From assembly GCF_018131185.1 (NCBI RefSeq), contig NZ_JAFCJE010000002.1, positions 682,001-746,000 of the forward strand: DNA of 64,000 nucleotides, in the 5' to 3' direction. A program made the translations under genes and the position numbers. Below are positions 18,806 through 32,150 of the stretch, piece after piece; the first letter of the stretch is position 1; each line of letters begins with the position of its first letter. The notes under the pieces are model-generated. The model was not told the origin of the DNA and searched no databases. It saw only the letters and a program-made list of their open reading frames with translations. This DNA comes from Bradyrhizobium diazoefficiens (GTDB lineage Bacteria; Pseudomonadota; Alphaproteobacteria; Rhizobiales; Xanthobacteraceae).

Positions 18806-19699
18806 TTGCTCGACAAGCTTGAACTGCTGCTGGCGCTGGCGAAGGAGCGTCATTTCGGACGCGCGGCGGAGGTCTGCGGCGTGACGCAGCCGACGATGTC
18901 GACCGGGCTCAAGCAGCTCGAGGAGATCCTCGGCGTGATGCTGGTCCAGCGCGGGTCCCGCTTCCAGGGTTTTACCCCGGAAGGCGAGCGGGCTCTGGAC
19001 TGGGCGCGGCGGATCGTCGGCGATGCCCGCGCCATGCGCGACGAGATCAACGGGCTGAAGCACCAGCTCTCCGGCGAGATCCGCATCGCGGCGATCCCGA
19101 CCGTGCTCGGCATGGTCGCCGCGCTGACGACGCCGTTCCGCGCCCGGCATCCTGAGGTGCGCTTCCGCATCCAGTCCACCACCTCGTCCGAGGTGCTGGG
19201 GCTGCTCGAGAATCTCGAGGTCGACGCGGGGCTGACCTATATCGAGAACGAGCCGATCGGCAAGGTGCGTACCATTCCGCTCTACAATGAGAGCTATCGT
19301 CTCCTGACCGCGCCGGATGCGATGTTCGGTGACCGCGAGACGGTGACATGGACGGAGGTCGGGCAGGTGCCGCTCTGCCTGCTGACACCTGACATGCAGA
19401 ACCGCCGCATCATCGACCGGGCGCTGCGCTCGGTCGGCGCCGAGGCGACGCCGACGCTGACCTCGAACTCGCTGCTGGTGCTGTTCACGCATGTCAAGAC
19501 CGGGCGCTGGGCGAGCGTGATGCCGGCCAAGCTCGCCGAGACGCTCGGTCTGTCCGACACGGTGCGCTCGATCCCGATCGTCGATCCCGACGTCAATTAC
19601 AGCATCGGCATGGTGATCCCGCAGCGCGATCCGATGACGCCGCTGATCGCGGCCCTGGTCAATGTCGCGCGCGAAGTGGCGCCGAAGCTGCAACTGTAG
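18806..19699 (+). CDS. LysR-family transcriptional regulator, probable regulator of the fds operon
   Basis: The 297-residue protein has an N-terminal LysR helix-turn-helix (LLALAKERHFGRAAEVCGVT) and a periplasmic-binding-like effector domain. It is transcribed divergently from fdsGBA-fdhD-fdsD, the arrangement of FdsR-type regulators described in other bacteria, so control of formate dehydrogenase is the likely role. The start is TTG with GAGGGG eight bases upstream. The gene ends three bases before the convergent PleC-like kinase gene. Confidence 0.9.
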   Translation: MLDKLELLLALAKERHFGRAAEVCGVTQPTMSTGLKQLEEILGVMLVQRGSRFQGFTPEGERALDWARRIVGDARAMRDEINGLKHQLSGEIRIAAIPTVLGMVAALTTPFRARHPEVRFRIQSTTSSEVLGLLENLEVDAGLTYIENEPIGKVRTIPLYNESYRLLTAPDAMFGDRETVTWTEVGQVPLCLLTPDMQNRRIIDRALRSVGAEATPTLTSNSLLVLFTHVKTGRWASVMPAKLAETLGLSDTVRSIPIVDPDVNYSIGMVIPQRDPMTPLIAALVNVAREVAPKLQL

Positions 19700-19702
19700 G
19701 GA

Positions 19703-22033
<2,331 letters not shown>

Positions 22034-22095
22034 GCCTTCGGCCCCCTGAAAACCAGCTTGCAACTGAAGTCCGGAAGCAGCCCCACATCGCTTCC

Positions 22096-22164
22096 GAATC
22101 ACAGCGATTTGAATCCAGTTTTCGCGGGCTGTCGAGAGTCAACGAATCGTTAACGCGAAATTAT
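22096..22164 (-). promoter_or_regulatory. Cluster of four GANTC sites plus a CtrA-like box before the PleC-like kinase
   Basis: GANTC (the CcrM methylation site of alphaproteobacteria) occurs at 22096, 22111, 22136 and 22144, followed by TTAA-N7-TTAT at 22150-22164, one base from the CtrA consensus TTAA-N7-TTAA. All lie in the gap upstream of the kinase start at 22033. About 0.2 GANTC sites would be expected by chance in this length of GC-rich DNA. This looks like a cell-cycle and methylation-controlled promoter. Confidence 0.6.
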
Positions 22165-22272
22165 TCTTATCCAATGTGCAGTTTCCGCGTCGTGCGTCCG
22201 CAAACTCACGGGCGCGAGGAGTCCGAAACGAGAACGTGGAATTCCCTGCACGTTCTTCGTCTCGTGCGAGCG

Positions 22273-23646
22273 TCACGCGCGCGGCGGCTCGGCGTGGCTG
22301 ATCACGCGCTTCACGCTCGGGAACGCGCGCCGCAGCGCACGCTCGATCGCGTCGACATGCTCGTGCACCTTGATTACGCTCATCGACGGCGTGGCGCGGC
22401 AGTGGAAGTTGACGATCTCCCCGGCATCGGTGTTGCGGACACGGACATTGTGAATGTCGTGGATCTCGCCGCCAGCGGCATATTCCGTCAGCGCGGCCGC
22501 GATCGTCCGCACCCGTTCCGGCGTGGCATCGACCCCGAACGGCAGTTCCGGTTCCAGCGGCTCGATATGGACGTCGACCTCGACGTCGTCGCCGAACTCC
22601 TCCTGGATGTTGCGCTCCAGGGTGTTGGCGACGTCATGGGCGGCGTCGAGCTGCATTCCGCCGTCGACCTCGAGGTCGATGCTGACGATCAGCTTGGCGC
22701 CGAGATCGTGCACCGTGACGTGGTGGATGGCGAGCCCGGAATTGCGCGCGATCACCATGATGCGGTCGCGCACGGTCTCGTTGTCGCGGGCGACAGGGAC
22801 CGCGGCGAAGGTGAGGTCGGAATCCCCGAACGCCTTGCTGACGGCGGCTTGCGCGTTGCGCTTGATGTCCTCGACACGGTCGATCGGATAGGTCCGCGGC
22901 ACCTTGGCGATGGTGTCGATGAACGTGGTCGCCCCGACCATGCGCACCCGCAGCCGCTCGATATCGATCACGCCGGCCACGCTCCGGATCGCGGCCGTAG
23001 CTTTCTCGTGCGCGCCCTCGGGGGCGCGGTCGACCAGCGTCTGTACGGTCGAGCCCGCCATGCGCAGCCCAAGCAGAGCGATCATCACGGCGACTGCGGC
23101 GGCTGCGGCCGCATCACCCCACCAGAAGCCAAGCGCGGCGAGGATCAGGCCCACGATCACGGCAAACGAGCCCATCACGTCGGAGGCGAAATGCAGCGCA
23201 TCCGCCGCGAGCGCCTGGCTCCGCGTCTCGCGCGCGGCACGATGCAGGGCGCGGGCGCGCCAGAGATTGACCGCGATGTCGATCACCAACACCACGAACG
23301 GCACGGCCGAAATGGTCGGCGGCGGGGTCCCTTCGCTCAGCCGGCTATAGGCCTCGACCAGGATGCCGCCGGCGAGCACGTAGAGCAGGGCGGTGACGCC
23401 CAGCGCCGAAACGCTCTCCAGCTTGCCGTGGCCGTAATGGTGCTCGTCGTCCGCCGGCTTGTCGGACACCCGCACCACCGCCCAGGTGATGATGGTCGCG
23501 ACCAGGTCGATCGTGGAATGCAGGGCCTCGGAGATCAGCGCAAGCGAGCCGATCGCGATCCCGACCGCGAATTTGGCCGCCGCCATGGCGCCGCTGGCGA
23601 CGATCGAGATCGCCGCGACCGAGGTTTTGTCGTGCTGGGAGGTCAT
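22273..23646 (-). CDS. Cation diffusion facilitator (CDF) family metal transporter
   Basis: This is an inner-membrane divalent metal:proton antiporter of 457 residues. The CDF core has about six transmembrane helices with the paired metal site motifs SEALHSTID in helix 2 and ADALHFASD in helix 5, the HxxxD pairs expected of Zn-type transporters. The C-terminal cytoplasmic part is longer than usual and appears to hold a repeated ferredoxin-like metal-sensing domain. It stands alone, so the physiological metal cannot be told from context. Confidence 0.92.
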   Translation of the reverse strand: MTSQHDKTSVAAISIVASGAMAAAKFAVGIAIGSLALISEALHSTIDLVATIITWAVVRVSDKPADDEHHYGHGKLESVSALGVTALLYVLAGGILVEAYSRLSEGTPPPTISAVPFVVLVIDIAVNLWRARALHRAARETRSQALAADALHFASDVMGSFAVIVGLILAALGFWWGDAAAAAAVAVMIALLGLRMAGSTVQTLVDRAPEGAHEKATAAIRSVAGVIDIERLRVRMVGATTFIDTIAKVPRTYPIDRVEDIKRNAQAAVSKAFGDSDLTFAAVPVARDNETVRDRIMVIARNSGLAIHHVTVHDLGAKLIVSIDLEVDGGMQLDAAHDVANTLERNIQEEFGDDVEVDVHIEPLEPELPFGVDATPERVRTIAAALTEYAAGGEIHDIHNVRVRNTDAGEIVNFHCRATPSMSVIKVHEHVDAIERALRRAFPSVKRVISHAEPPRA

Positions 23647-23739
23647 GGCGGGGGATTTAGCAGGGCGTGGGTGAACATCAAGCGGTGATCCACAGAAGTA
23701 GTCGCTAGTGAGTTGCAGGAGCGGGGAGCTTGACGGGCC

Positions 23740-23776
23740 GTCATTCCGGGGCGCCGAAGGCGAACCCGGAATGATG
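23740..23776. repeat. Short palindromic dispersed repeat
   Basis: CATTCCGGG at 23742-23750 pairs with CCCGGAATG at 23765-23773 around a short spacer. This form of hairpin, CATTCCGGGGCGC followed by CCCGGAATG, is a common extragenic palindrome in Bradyrhizobium genomes. It lies between the CDF and oxidoreductase genes. Confidence 0.6.
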
Positions 23777-23800
23777 GTCTCATCGCTCCACCCGCCGCCC

Positions 23801-24769
23801 CTATAACGTCACCACGATCTTCCCCAGATGCCTGTTCGCCTCCATGTGCTCGAATGCCCTATCGATGTCGTCGAACGCGAACACCTTGTCGATCGGCAGC
23901 TGCAGTTTTCGCGACTCCACCGCGCCCCAGATGTCCTTGCGGACCTCCTCGAAGATCTCGCGGACTTCTTCGATGGTGCGGCTGCGGAACGTGACGCCGA
24001 CATAGTCGATGCGGCGGGCCGCATGCAGGTCGAAATTGAAATTGGCATGGGTGCCGCCGAGCCGGCCGACATTGACGATACGGCCCTTCACCTTGGTAGC
24101 CGCGAGGTTCTGATTGGCGACCTTGCCCGAGACCTGGTCGACGATGAGGTCCACGCCTTCGCCGTTGGTCACCTTCAGCACCTCGTCGACCCATGTCGGA
24201 TCGGAGCTGTCGACCGCGAGATCGGCGCCATACTCCTTCAGCCGGCCGCGGCGGGTGGCATCGGTCGACGAGCCGATCACGAGCTTTGCACCCTTGAGCC
24301 TTGCGATCTGCATCGCCATCAGTCCGACGCCGGAGCTCGCGCCCTGGATCAGCACGCTCTGGCCAGGCTGCACGCCGCCGACGGTGACGACGGCGTTGTG
24401 CATGGTCGCAAGCGCGACGGGCAGGGTGGCCGCCTCCTCGAAATTCATGTTCGAGGGCGCATGAAATAGCCGGCCGTGATCGGCCAGCGCGTATTCGGCA
24501 AACGCGGCGGCGCCCGAGCCCATGATGCGGTCGCCGATCTTGACGCCCTTGGCATCCGGCCCGATCTCGGCGACTTCGCCGGCCCATTCCATGCCCAGCA
24601 CGGTGCCGGCGCCGCCGGCCGCGCCATGGGCGTGGCCCTTGCGCATGCCGGTGTCGGCGCGGTTCAGCCCGCAGGCGCGGACCTTGACGAGCACCTGCGT
24701 GCCCTTGGGCTTTGGTTGAGCGACGTCGGAGATCGTCGCGCCGTTGGAGCCATAGACGTAGGCTTTCAT
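23801..24769 (-). CDS. Quinone oxidoreductase-like MDR-family NAD(P)-dependent oxidoreductase
   Basis: The 322-residue protein belongs to the zinc-free quinone oxidoreductase branch of the medium-chain dehydrogenase/reductase family. It has an N-terminal GroES-like domain (VLVKVRACGLNRADTGMRKG) and a Rossmann domain with the nucleotide-binding stretch QGASSGVGLMAMQIA. The zinc ligands of true alcohol dehydrogenases are absent. It is followed on the same strand by the nitronate monooxygenase gene upstream of it, with 23 bases between them, so the two are probably co-transcribed. The substrate is not evident. Confidence 0.88.
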   Translation of the reverse strand: MKAYVYGSNGATISDVAQPKPKGTQVLVKVRACGLNRADTGMRKGHAHGAAGGAGTVLGMEWAGEVAEIGPDAKGVKIGDRIMGSGAAAFAEYALADHGRLFHAPSNMNFEEAATLPVALATMHNAVVTVGGVQPGQSVLIQGASSGVGLMAMQIARLKGAKLVIGSSTDATRRGRLKEYGADLAVDSSDPTWVDEVLKVTNGEGVDLIVDQVSGKVANQNLAATKVKGRIVNVGRLGGTHANFNFDLHAARRIDYVGVTFRSRTIEEVREIFEEVRKDIWGAVESRKLQLPIDKVFAFDDIDRAFEHMEANRHLGKIVVTL

Positions 24770-24792
24770 GATGCTCTCGCTTCTTGTAGTTG

Positions 24793-25821
<1,029 letters not shown>

Positions 25822-26032
25822 TTATCGGTTGATGGCGCAGGATGCCGCCGGGGTCGGGAAATGTCTATTGCGGGGCCGTGCGGTGACTGCGGGGTGATCA
25901 TGCACGGGATGGGGGATTCCGTGGGGCGGATAATTGGAATTTGTCGAGAGCCGGGCTATCGCCCTTCGAGGCCTCCGCTCCGCTCCGGCGCCTCAGGGTG
26001 ACGGGCATGGTTTGTGCTCGCGGCTGTCTCGG

Positions 26033-26108
26033 CGTCATTGCGAGCGTAGCGAATCCAGAATCTTTCCGCCCAAGGACTCTGGATTGCTTCGCTGCGCTCG
26101 CAATGACG
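26033..26108. repeat. Palindromic dispersed repeat (CGTCATTGCGAGCG type)
   Basis: CGTCATTGCGAGCG at the left end and CGCTCGCAATGACG at the right end pair, with AATCCAGA and TCTGGATT as inner arms, giving a long imperfect hairpin of 76 bases. I recognise this as a widespread extragenic repeat type in Bradyrhizobium and relatives. A related half-element (CCTTCGAGGCC ... CGCCTCAGGGTGACGGG) lies just before it at about 25970-26008. Confidence 0.75.
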
Positions 26109-26212
26109 GAGCATGAGGAGCCTTCGGAGATCATCAACCCGCGTTTCCATCGCAGACACACCTTCGCCTTCTCGCGGCATGTTCCGCCCGAGTCTTGCTT
26201 GATCGCATCGCC

Positions 26213-27511
<1,299 letters not shown>

Positions 27512-27532
27512 GCTGATCGAGCGCGCCCTACC

Positions 27533-27638
27533 GCGCTCGGTCCTCGACCGAGCGCATGCCAAGCCGACAGACCGACGAGCGGACGGGGTCAAGGCCGTCA
27601 GCCGCCAAAGGCGGTGGCGCGTCCAGCGCCAGCCTTGA
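27533..27638 (+). ncRNA. Candidate structured RNA (possible bridge RNA) downstream of the IS110 transposase
   Basis: Four nested or adjacent stems occur within 106 bases. GCGCTCGGT (27533-27541) pairs with ACCGAGCGC (27547-27555). TCAAGGC (27589-27595) pairs with GCCTTGA (27632-27638) and encloses two further hairpins, CCGCC-AAA-GGCGG (27602-27614) and TGGCGC-GTCCA-GCGCCA (27615-27631). This makes a three-way junction. In IS1111-type members of the family the bridge RNA lies after the transposase gene, so this is a candidate, inferred from folding by eye only. Confidence 0.4.
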
Positions 27639-27669
27639 GGCCGGCCGATCGGCGGTCTACTTCAGCACA

Positions 27670-28150
27670 GTTGCTCCTCGGGGAGCGTTGCACTATTGCC
27701 CCCGTCGCCTTGCGGATGGCTGACGCGTACGTCCGGTTGAACGACACGCATCACCACAAGACTTGACGCACAGACCCCGGGCGCCAGGACCACACGATTT
27801 TGCCGTACGCCGATCACACCGGTCGTATGCGCGACGCTCTCGCTCACGGTTGCCCGCCCTGCGAAGCTCTTCGCGCCGATGCAATCAGCGTCCACCGCCG
27901 TCCGGCCCGCGTTCGTGACGATCGCGATACGCCCCTCTTCCTTGGGCCGGGTTGCCGCGACACATACGCACTTTCCGAATTTCGGTAAAGTGGAATATTT
28001 TTGATAATGCGGATTGACCCCGATCTTGGGTGTTTTGCCCGACAGGGAATACAAGGTCTCGTAGCGACGTAACATCTTACGTCCCGGATGAACGAAGCAA
28101 CATTCGAGCCTCCAGGCACAAGCGGTCCAGGATGTCGCTCCGCTCACCCG
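27670..28150. repeat. Right part of a long dispersed repeat
   Basis: The stretch contains blocks I recognise from a long non-coding repeat in Bradyrhizobium, such as GACTTGACGCACAGACCCCG, GGCGCCAGGACCACACGA, GGCCCGCGTTCGTGACGATC and TGTTTTGCCCGACAGGG. Open frames across it encode proteins that are commonly annotated as hypothetical in such repeats and are not convincing. A related 13-base motif, GTCGGGCAAAACA, recurs at 63150-63162. At about 28115-28140 a partial CGGGCTACGA palindrome element ends the patch. Confidence 0.55.
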
Positions 28151-28160
28151 GGCTACGACA

Positions 28161-29027
28161 CTATGATCGCGGTTCTGTCAGCTGCTCGATCACGAGATCG
28201 AGCAGCGCGCGGAGACGAGCGAGGCGCCTCATATCGCGATGGTAGCCCACATAGGTGTCACGGCCGGGTGGCGTCGTTCCGATGTCGAGCGCGACCAGAC
28301 GGCGGTCGCGGTCCCCGAGCGGACGTGGCAGCACGGCCAATCCGGCGCCGCTCGCGCACAGCTCGGCCTGCACCTGCCTGTTGTTACTACGCGAGGCGAC
28401 CTCCGCATGGGGCAGCGCGCGCTTCAGCCAGACCGCGTCGGGCATGTCGGCGTACTCGGCATTCATCGTCACGACGCGGACAGCGTTGGCGTTGCCGTCG
28501 CCGGGGCGCGGCGGCTTGCTGCCCTTCTTGCCATAGAGCGCGTAGGGAATATGCAGCAGCTTTCTGGAGACCACCTCGGGCTCGCTGAACGGCTTGATGC
28601 GGAAGACGAGATCGGCTTCCCGCCGCGGCAGGCTGTAGAGCCGCGCATCGGTCAGAAGCTCCACGATCACCTTGGGGTGACGCTTGCCGAACGCGGCGAT
28701 CACCGGCGACAGCATCACCGTCCCGAACCAGTCCGACGAGGACAGGCGCAACAGGCCGTCGAGCTGCGTCTTCGCACCAGACACCTGCCGCTCCAGCGCG
28801 AGCGCCTCGTCCTCAATCCGCTCGGCGTGACGGAGCACGGCCGTGCCCTCGTCGGTGAGCACGAAGCCATCCGCGGTGCGCTGGAACAGTGTCTGCCCCA
28901 GCGACATCTCCAGCGCGCGAAGCCGCCGGCCCATGGTCGGTTGGGTCTGGCCGATCTTCCGTGCGGCGGCACCGAGCGTGCCTTCACGGGCGATCGCCAG
29001 GAAGATGCGCAGGTCGCTCCAATCCAT
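28161..29027 (-). CDS. LysR-family transcriptional regulator
   Basis: The 288-residue protein has a LysR helix-turn-helix (IFLAIAREGTLGAAARKIGQ) and a shortened effector-binding domain. The start at 29027 (MDWSDLRIFLAIA) is preceded by GGCGGGGAATTCTG and is standard for the subgroup. Longer open frame upstream is not supported. It is divergent from an oxidoreductase gene at 29133 across a 105-base gap that holds a candidate operator, so control of that gene is the likely role. Confidence 0.92.
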   Translation of the reverse strand: MDWSDLRIFLAIAREGTLGAAARKIGQTQPTMGRRLRALEMSLGQTLFQRTADGFVLTDEGTAVLRHAERIEDEALALERQVSGAKTQLDGLLRLSSSDWFGTVMLSPVIAAFGKRHPKVIVELLTDARLYSLPRREADLVFRIKPFSEPEVVSRKLLHIPYALYGKKGSKPPRPGDGNANAVRVVTMNAEYADMPDAVWLKRALPHAEVASRSNNRQVQAELCASGAGLAVLPRPLGDRDRRLVALDIGTTPPGRDTYVGYHRDMRRLARLRALLDLVIEQLTEPRS

Positions 29028-29050
29028 CAGAATTCCCCGCCATACATAAT

Positions 29051-29067
29051 TGTATGACGATCGTACA
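29051..29067. promoter_or_regulatory. Candidate LysR-type operator TGTA-N9-TACA
   Basis: TGTATGACGATCGTACA is an interrupted dyad in the 105-base gap between the LysR gene and the divergent oxidoreductase gene. Its spacing fits the T-N11-A type of LysR box, and it overlaps an AT-rich run CATACATAATTGTATG. The assignment rests on position and symmetry only. Confidence 0.4.
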
Positions 29068-29132
29068 TGCTTGTTCCTTCCCATGCAAAATTTCATGACC
29101 ATATTGGAGGCCGACAAGGGAGCAAGACGGTC

Positions 29133-30125
29133 ATGACGACACAATCGACGATGCGCGCTGGCGTCCTGGAGGCTCACAACGCCCCGTTACGCCTCTCGAC
29201 GATTTCCAGGCCCGAGATCGGGCCGCGCGAGGTGCTCGTGCGGGTGCGCGCCAGCGGCATCAATCCGCTCGACACCAAGATCCATGCGGGTACGGCCGCG
29301 CATGCGCGCCATCCGCTGCCGGCGATTCCCGGCATCGATCTTGCCGGCGCGGTCGAACGCACTGGGCGCGAGGTGACCCGGTTCAAGCCGGGCGACGAGG
29401 TCTACGGCATGACCGGTGGCGTCGGCGGCGTGCCGGGATCGCTCGCTGAATTCGCGGCGGTCGATGCCGACCTCCTGGCATTGAAGCCCGCCAATCTCAG
29501 CATGCGGGAGGCTGCCGCCCTTCCCCTGATCGTCATCACGGCCTGGGAAGGCCTGATCGACCGCGCCGCGTTGAAGGCGGGCCAGAAGGTGTTGATCCAT
29601 GGCGGTGCGGGCGGCGTCGGTCATGTCGCGATCCAGATCGCGCGCGCCTTCAGTGCGGAGGTGTTCGCAACCGGCTCTGCGTCGCAGCGCGCCATCATCG
29701 AGGGTTTCGGCGCTGTATTCATTGATCGCGACAGTTCGGTCGAGGCCTATGTGACGCAGCATACTGGCGGCCAGGGCTTCGACATCGTCTACGATACCGT
29801 CGGCGGCAAGGTGCTCGACGCCTCCTTTGAAGCGGTACGCCGCTTCGGCCATGTGGTGAGTGCACTCGGCTGGGGGGCGCACGCGCTTGCGCCGCTGTCG
29901 TTCCGCGCAGCGACCTATTCCGGCGTCTTCACGCTGCTCCCGCTGCTGTCGGGCGAAGGGCGCGCCCATCACGGAGAGATCATGGCGGAGGCAACGCGCC
30001 TGGTCGAGGCCGGCAGGCTCGTGCCGCTGCTCGACCCCAGGCGTTTTACGCTGGAGAGCGTCGGCGAGGCCTATGCGCGGATCCGAGATCACGCCGCCAA
30101 AGGCAAGCTGGTCGTCGAGATCTGA
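29133..30125 (+). CDS. NADPH:quinone oxidoreductase-like MDR-family protein
   Basis: This 330-residue member of the zinc-free quinone oxidoreductase group has a GroES-like domain (VLVRVRASGINPLDTKIHAG) and a Rossmann fold with the GGAGGVGHVAIQIARAF nucleotide-binding segment. The catalytic zinc cysteines are missing. ATG 29133 has AGGGAG upstream and gives the natural N-terminus. The divergent LysR gene suggests induction by a small molecule, possibly an electrophile or quinone, but the substrate is not known. Confidence 0.9.
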   Translation: MTTQSTMRAGVLEAHNAPLRLSTISRPEIGPREVLVRVRASGINPLDTKIHAGTAAHARHPLPAIPGIDLAGAVERTGREVTRFKPGDEVYGMTGGVGGVPGSLAEFAAVDADLLALKPANLSMREAAALPLIVITAWEGLIDRAALKAGQKVLIHGGAGGVGHVAIQIARAFSAEVFATGSASQRAIIEGFGAVFIDRDSSVEAYVTQHTGGQGFDIVYDTVGGKVLDASFEAVRRFGHVVSALGWGAHALAPLSFRAATYSGVFTLLPLLSGEGRAHHGEIMAEATRLVEAGRLVPLLDPRRFTLESVGEAYARIRDHAAKGKLVVEI

Positions 30126-30160
30126 GTGAGCTTGTAGCCGGCCTGGCGCTGTGCCCGCCG

Positions 30161-30355
30161 CTAATCCTCGCTGGACGCCGCGGAGCGGTTACGCAAGTAC
30201 GCCTGCGACAACAGGAAGAACAACGCGCGCTCGCCCTGGTATTTGGCGGACGGCCGGGTGCGCTCGAAGCCATCGGCAAAGATCTTGCCGGACTGGTCGC
30301 ACACCTGCCATCGCCAACCAAACCGCTTGCGCCTGGTGAGGATCACTTCGAACAT
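30161..30355 (-). CDS. Small conserved-looking hypothetical protein
   Basis: This 64-residue protein is rich in Arg, Phe and Trp near its start (MFEVILTRRKRFGWRWQVCD) and ends in polar residues. I do not recognise a named family. The composition looks like a real small protein rather than a shadow of another gene, since nothing lies opposite it, and its start is followed by a coherent reading frame. It sits downstream of the quinone oxidoreductase gene on the other strand. Function is unknown. Confidence 0.5.
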   Translation of the reverse strand: MFEVILTRRKRFGWRWQVCDQSGKIFADGFERTRPSAKYQGERALFFLLSQAYLRNRSAASSED

Positions 30356-30831
30356 GCCGACGCGCTTGGTCCCCTGCCCCTTGCCGGTCTCGCAGACGCA
30401 CAGCCTGCTCCGGACTCCTCCGTTGGAGACCCGACATATAGCGCAGCGGAATAGAAAGAGAATGAAATTGATGATCGGAAATGCGCATCTTGCACCGTTG
30501 TGATGAACGCGCGACGTCCTCCGGAATAAGCGGGCGTTGCCGGTGTTCGTGCCGGCTCTTCGACGCGAGCTGTTAACGCTGGCAGGTATTCAAATCAGGA
30601 TGAGGGCGCGAAGGTCCGGTAAGCAAATGCTCACTGGACTTCCATGGCGGGCGTCAGCGGCCTACGCGTCCGATTGGCTTTTCGTGCGCTGGATGAGAAC
30701 CGCGGTACGATGTTGCGGAAATCGCTCGCATCGAACGCCGTGCTTTCGGTGATCGCGCCGGTCTCGTGCAGCGTTGCAACGCTTCTTCAGCGGGGCTTCA
30801 CTTCGTGCTGCACCGCGTCCGGGACACGCGA
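30356..30831. other. Intergenic stretch without a clear gene
   Basis: Only short open frames without recognisable composition occur between the small hypothetical gene and the secreted protein gene. I see no terminator, tRNA or repeat in it. The stretch may contain the promoter of the small gene at 30161-30355. Confidence 0.5.
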
Positions 30832-31905
30832 TCAGCGCGCGACGACTTCGACCTCGCCGTCGACGCCGTTGACGACGTTGAAGCCGCGCTCATAGACCTT
30901 GCCCTCGTTCTTGGCGATGGCGCGGTACTCGCCTTCGGAAAGCACCACGCGCGGGAAGGCGCCGATCGATTCCTTGATGACGTCGCCGCCCGGGGTCAGC
31001 ACCGACCAGGCGGTGTTGGCGAGCGCCTCGCCGCCTCTGTCGCTGACCAGCTTGAGTGTGATCACGGCGGCGCGGTGGGTGATGGTGACGTCGGTGAGCT
31101 TGCCGACCTGGACGCGGATGTCGGAGCGCACCACCGAATTGGCATCGCCATAGTTGGAGACGATGTAATAGGTGCCCTCGGGGATCAGCACGACGTCGCC
31201 GGCGGCGACGTTCGGCACCAGCGAGGCGCGCTCGCCGGATTCGAACTGGCTGCCCTTGTAGATCGCGAACGAGATCTGGTTCTGCGGAATGCGGCTGGTG
31301 CCGACCCGGCCCTCGATGCGCAGGCCGCCGGCCGGCAGCACGAAGGATTCCCGGTCGGTCTCGGCTTTCAGGCTGACGGTGCGTACCGCGCTGACGAGGC
31401 CGAAAGCGACGTGCACGACGTAATTGCCTGGCGGCAGCACGATGTTGGGCGTGGCGTTACGGTCCTCACGGATCAGCTTGAAGGTGCCGTTCTCGTCGGG
31501 ACGGTCGGCAAACACGCGCCAGACCAGGCCGCTGGTAATGGGCGCCGAGTCCTTGCCGTATTTCGCGGTCAGCGACAGCACGCCCTGTCCGGGCGCGGCG
31601 GCGTTGAGGGGGGCGGCCGATGGCACGGTCGTGACGGCGGGCGGCGGCATGCTCGGGGTCACCGGCTGCATCAGGGTCGGCGGCAGGCTCGGAGGACCGG
31701 CACCCAGGCCGGAAGGAGGCGCCAGGTTGATGGCCCCGCCGGGGTCGGGCACCGAAGCCGGCGGCACCGGCGGCGGCCGATCGGAGAAAAGCTGCGCCTG
31801 CGCAGCGTTTTGGCCTGAGGTAAGGAGGCAAGCGGCAAGGATCAGCGCCGGCAGCAGCCTGCCGCTGCGCCGCCATCCGATGATGCCGTCACCCCCGCGT
31901 GTCAT
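30832..31905 (-). CDS. Secreted protein with repeated beta-sandwich (carboxypeptidase-regulatory-like) units
   Basis: The 357-residue protein has a signal peptide (PALILAACLLTSGQNAAQA), a proline-rich linker at about residues 40-100, and several similar units in which a short beta stretch ends in LPPGNYVVHVAF, LIPEGTYYIVSNY or LSEGEYRAIAKN. These repeated P-x-G-x-Y endings suggest tandem Ig-like or carboxypeptidase-regulatory-like domains. I recognise it as a conserved secreted protein of Bradyrhizobium type but can name no function. It is a single gene. Confidence 0.8.
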   Translation of the reverse strand: MTRGGDGIIGWRRSGRLLPALILAACLLTSGQNAAQAQLFSDRPPPVPPASVPDPGGAINLAPPSGLGAGPPSLPPTLMQPVTPSMPPPAVTTVPSAAPLNAAAPGQGVLSLTAKYGKDSAPITSGLVWRVFADRPDENGTFKLIREDRNATPNIVLPPGNYVVHVAFGLVSAVRTVSLKAETDRESFVLPAGGLRIEGRVGTSRIPQNQISFAIYKGSQFESGERASLVPNVAAGDVVLIPEGTYYIVSNYGDANSVVRSDIRVQVGKLTDVTITHRAAVITLKLVSDRGGEALANTAWSVLTPGGDVIKESIGAFPRVVLSEGEYRAIAKNEGKVYERGFNVVNGVDGEVEVVAR

Positions 31906-32150
31906 GCTTCCTGCTTTTCACCGAAAACGCGGCAAATTCAAGCCTGTGAAACCCCAGGAAATACGGTCCCGGCACGGTTCTTTGGAACCCGGTTGACGCC
32001 TGCGTGATTGGGCCGACGACGGCCAGCCGTCGCCACACTGCTGCCCCCTGTGTCCCGAACGGTATAAACCATGCTTCACCCTCGTTATGGCGGAGCAGGA
32101 ATACGGCGCCTACTCTGGTGTGAGGGCTGGCCCGGGTGGGAGAGTTTTCG

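Noticed and set aside
27662..28147. A 161-residue minus-strand open frame with peptide-like stretches
   Set aside because: The sequence lies in a dispersed non-coding repeat in which such frames are often annotated as hypothetical proteins. It has no recognisable domain.
30537..30752. A 71-residue plus-strand open frame
   Set aside because: Arg-rich with no family resemblance or ribosome binding site.
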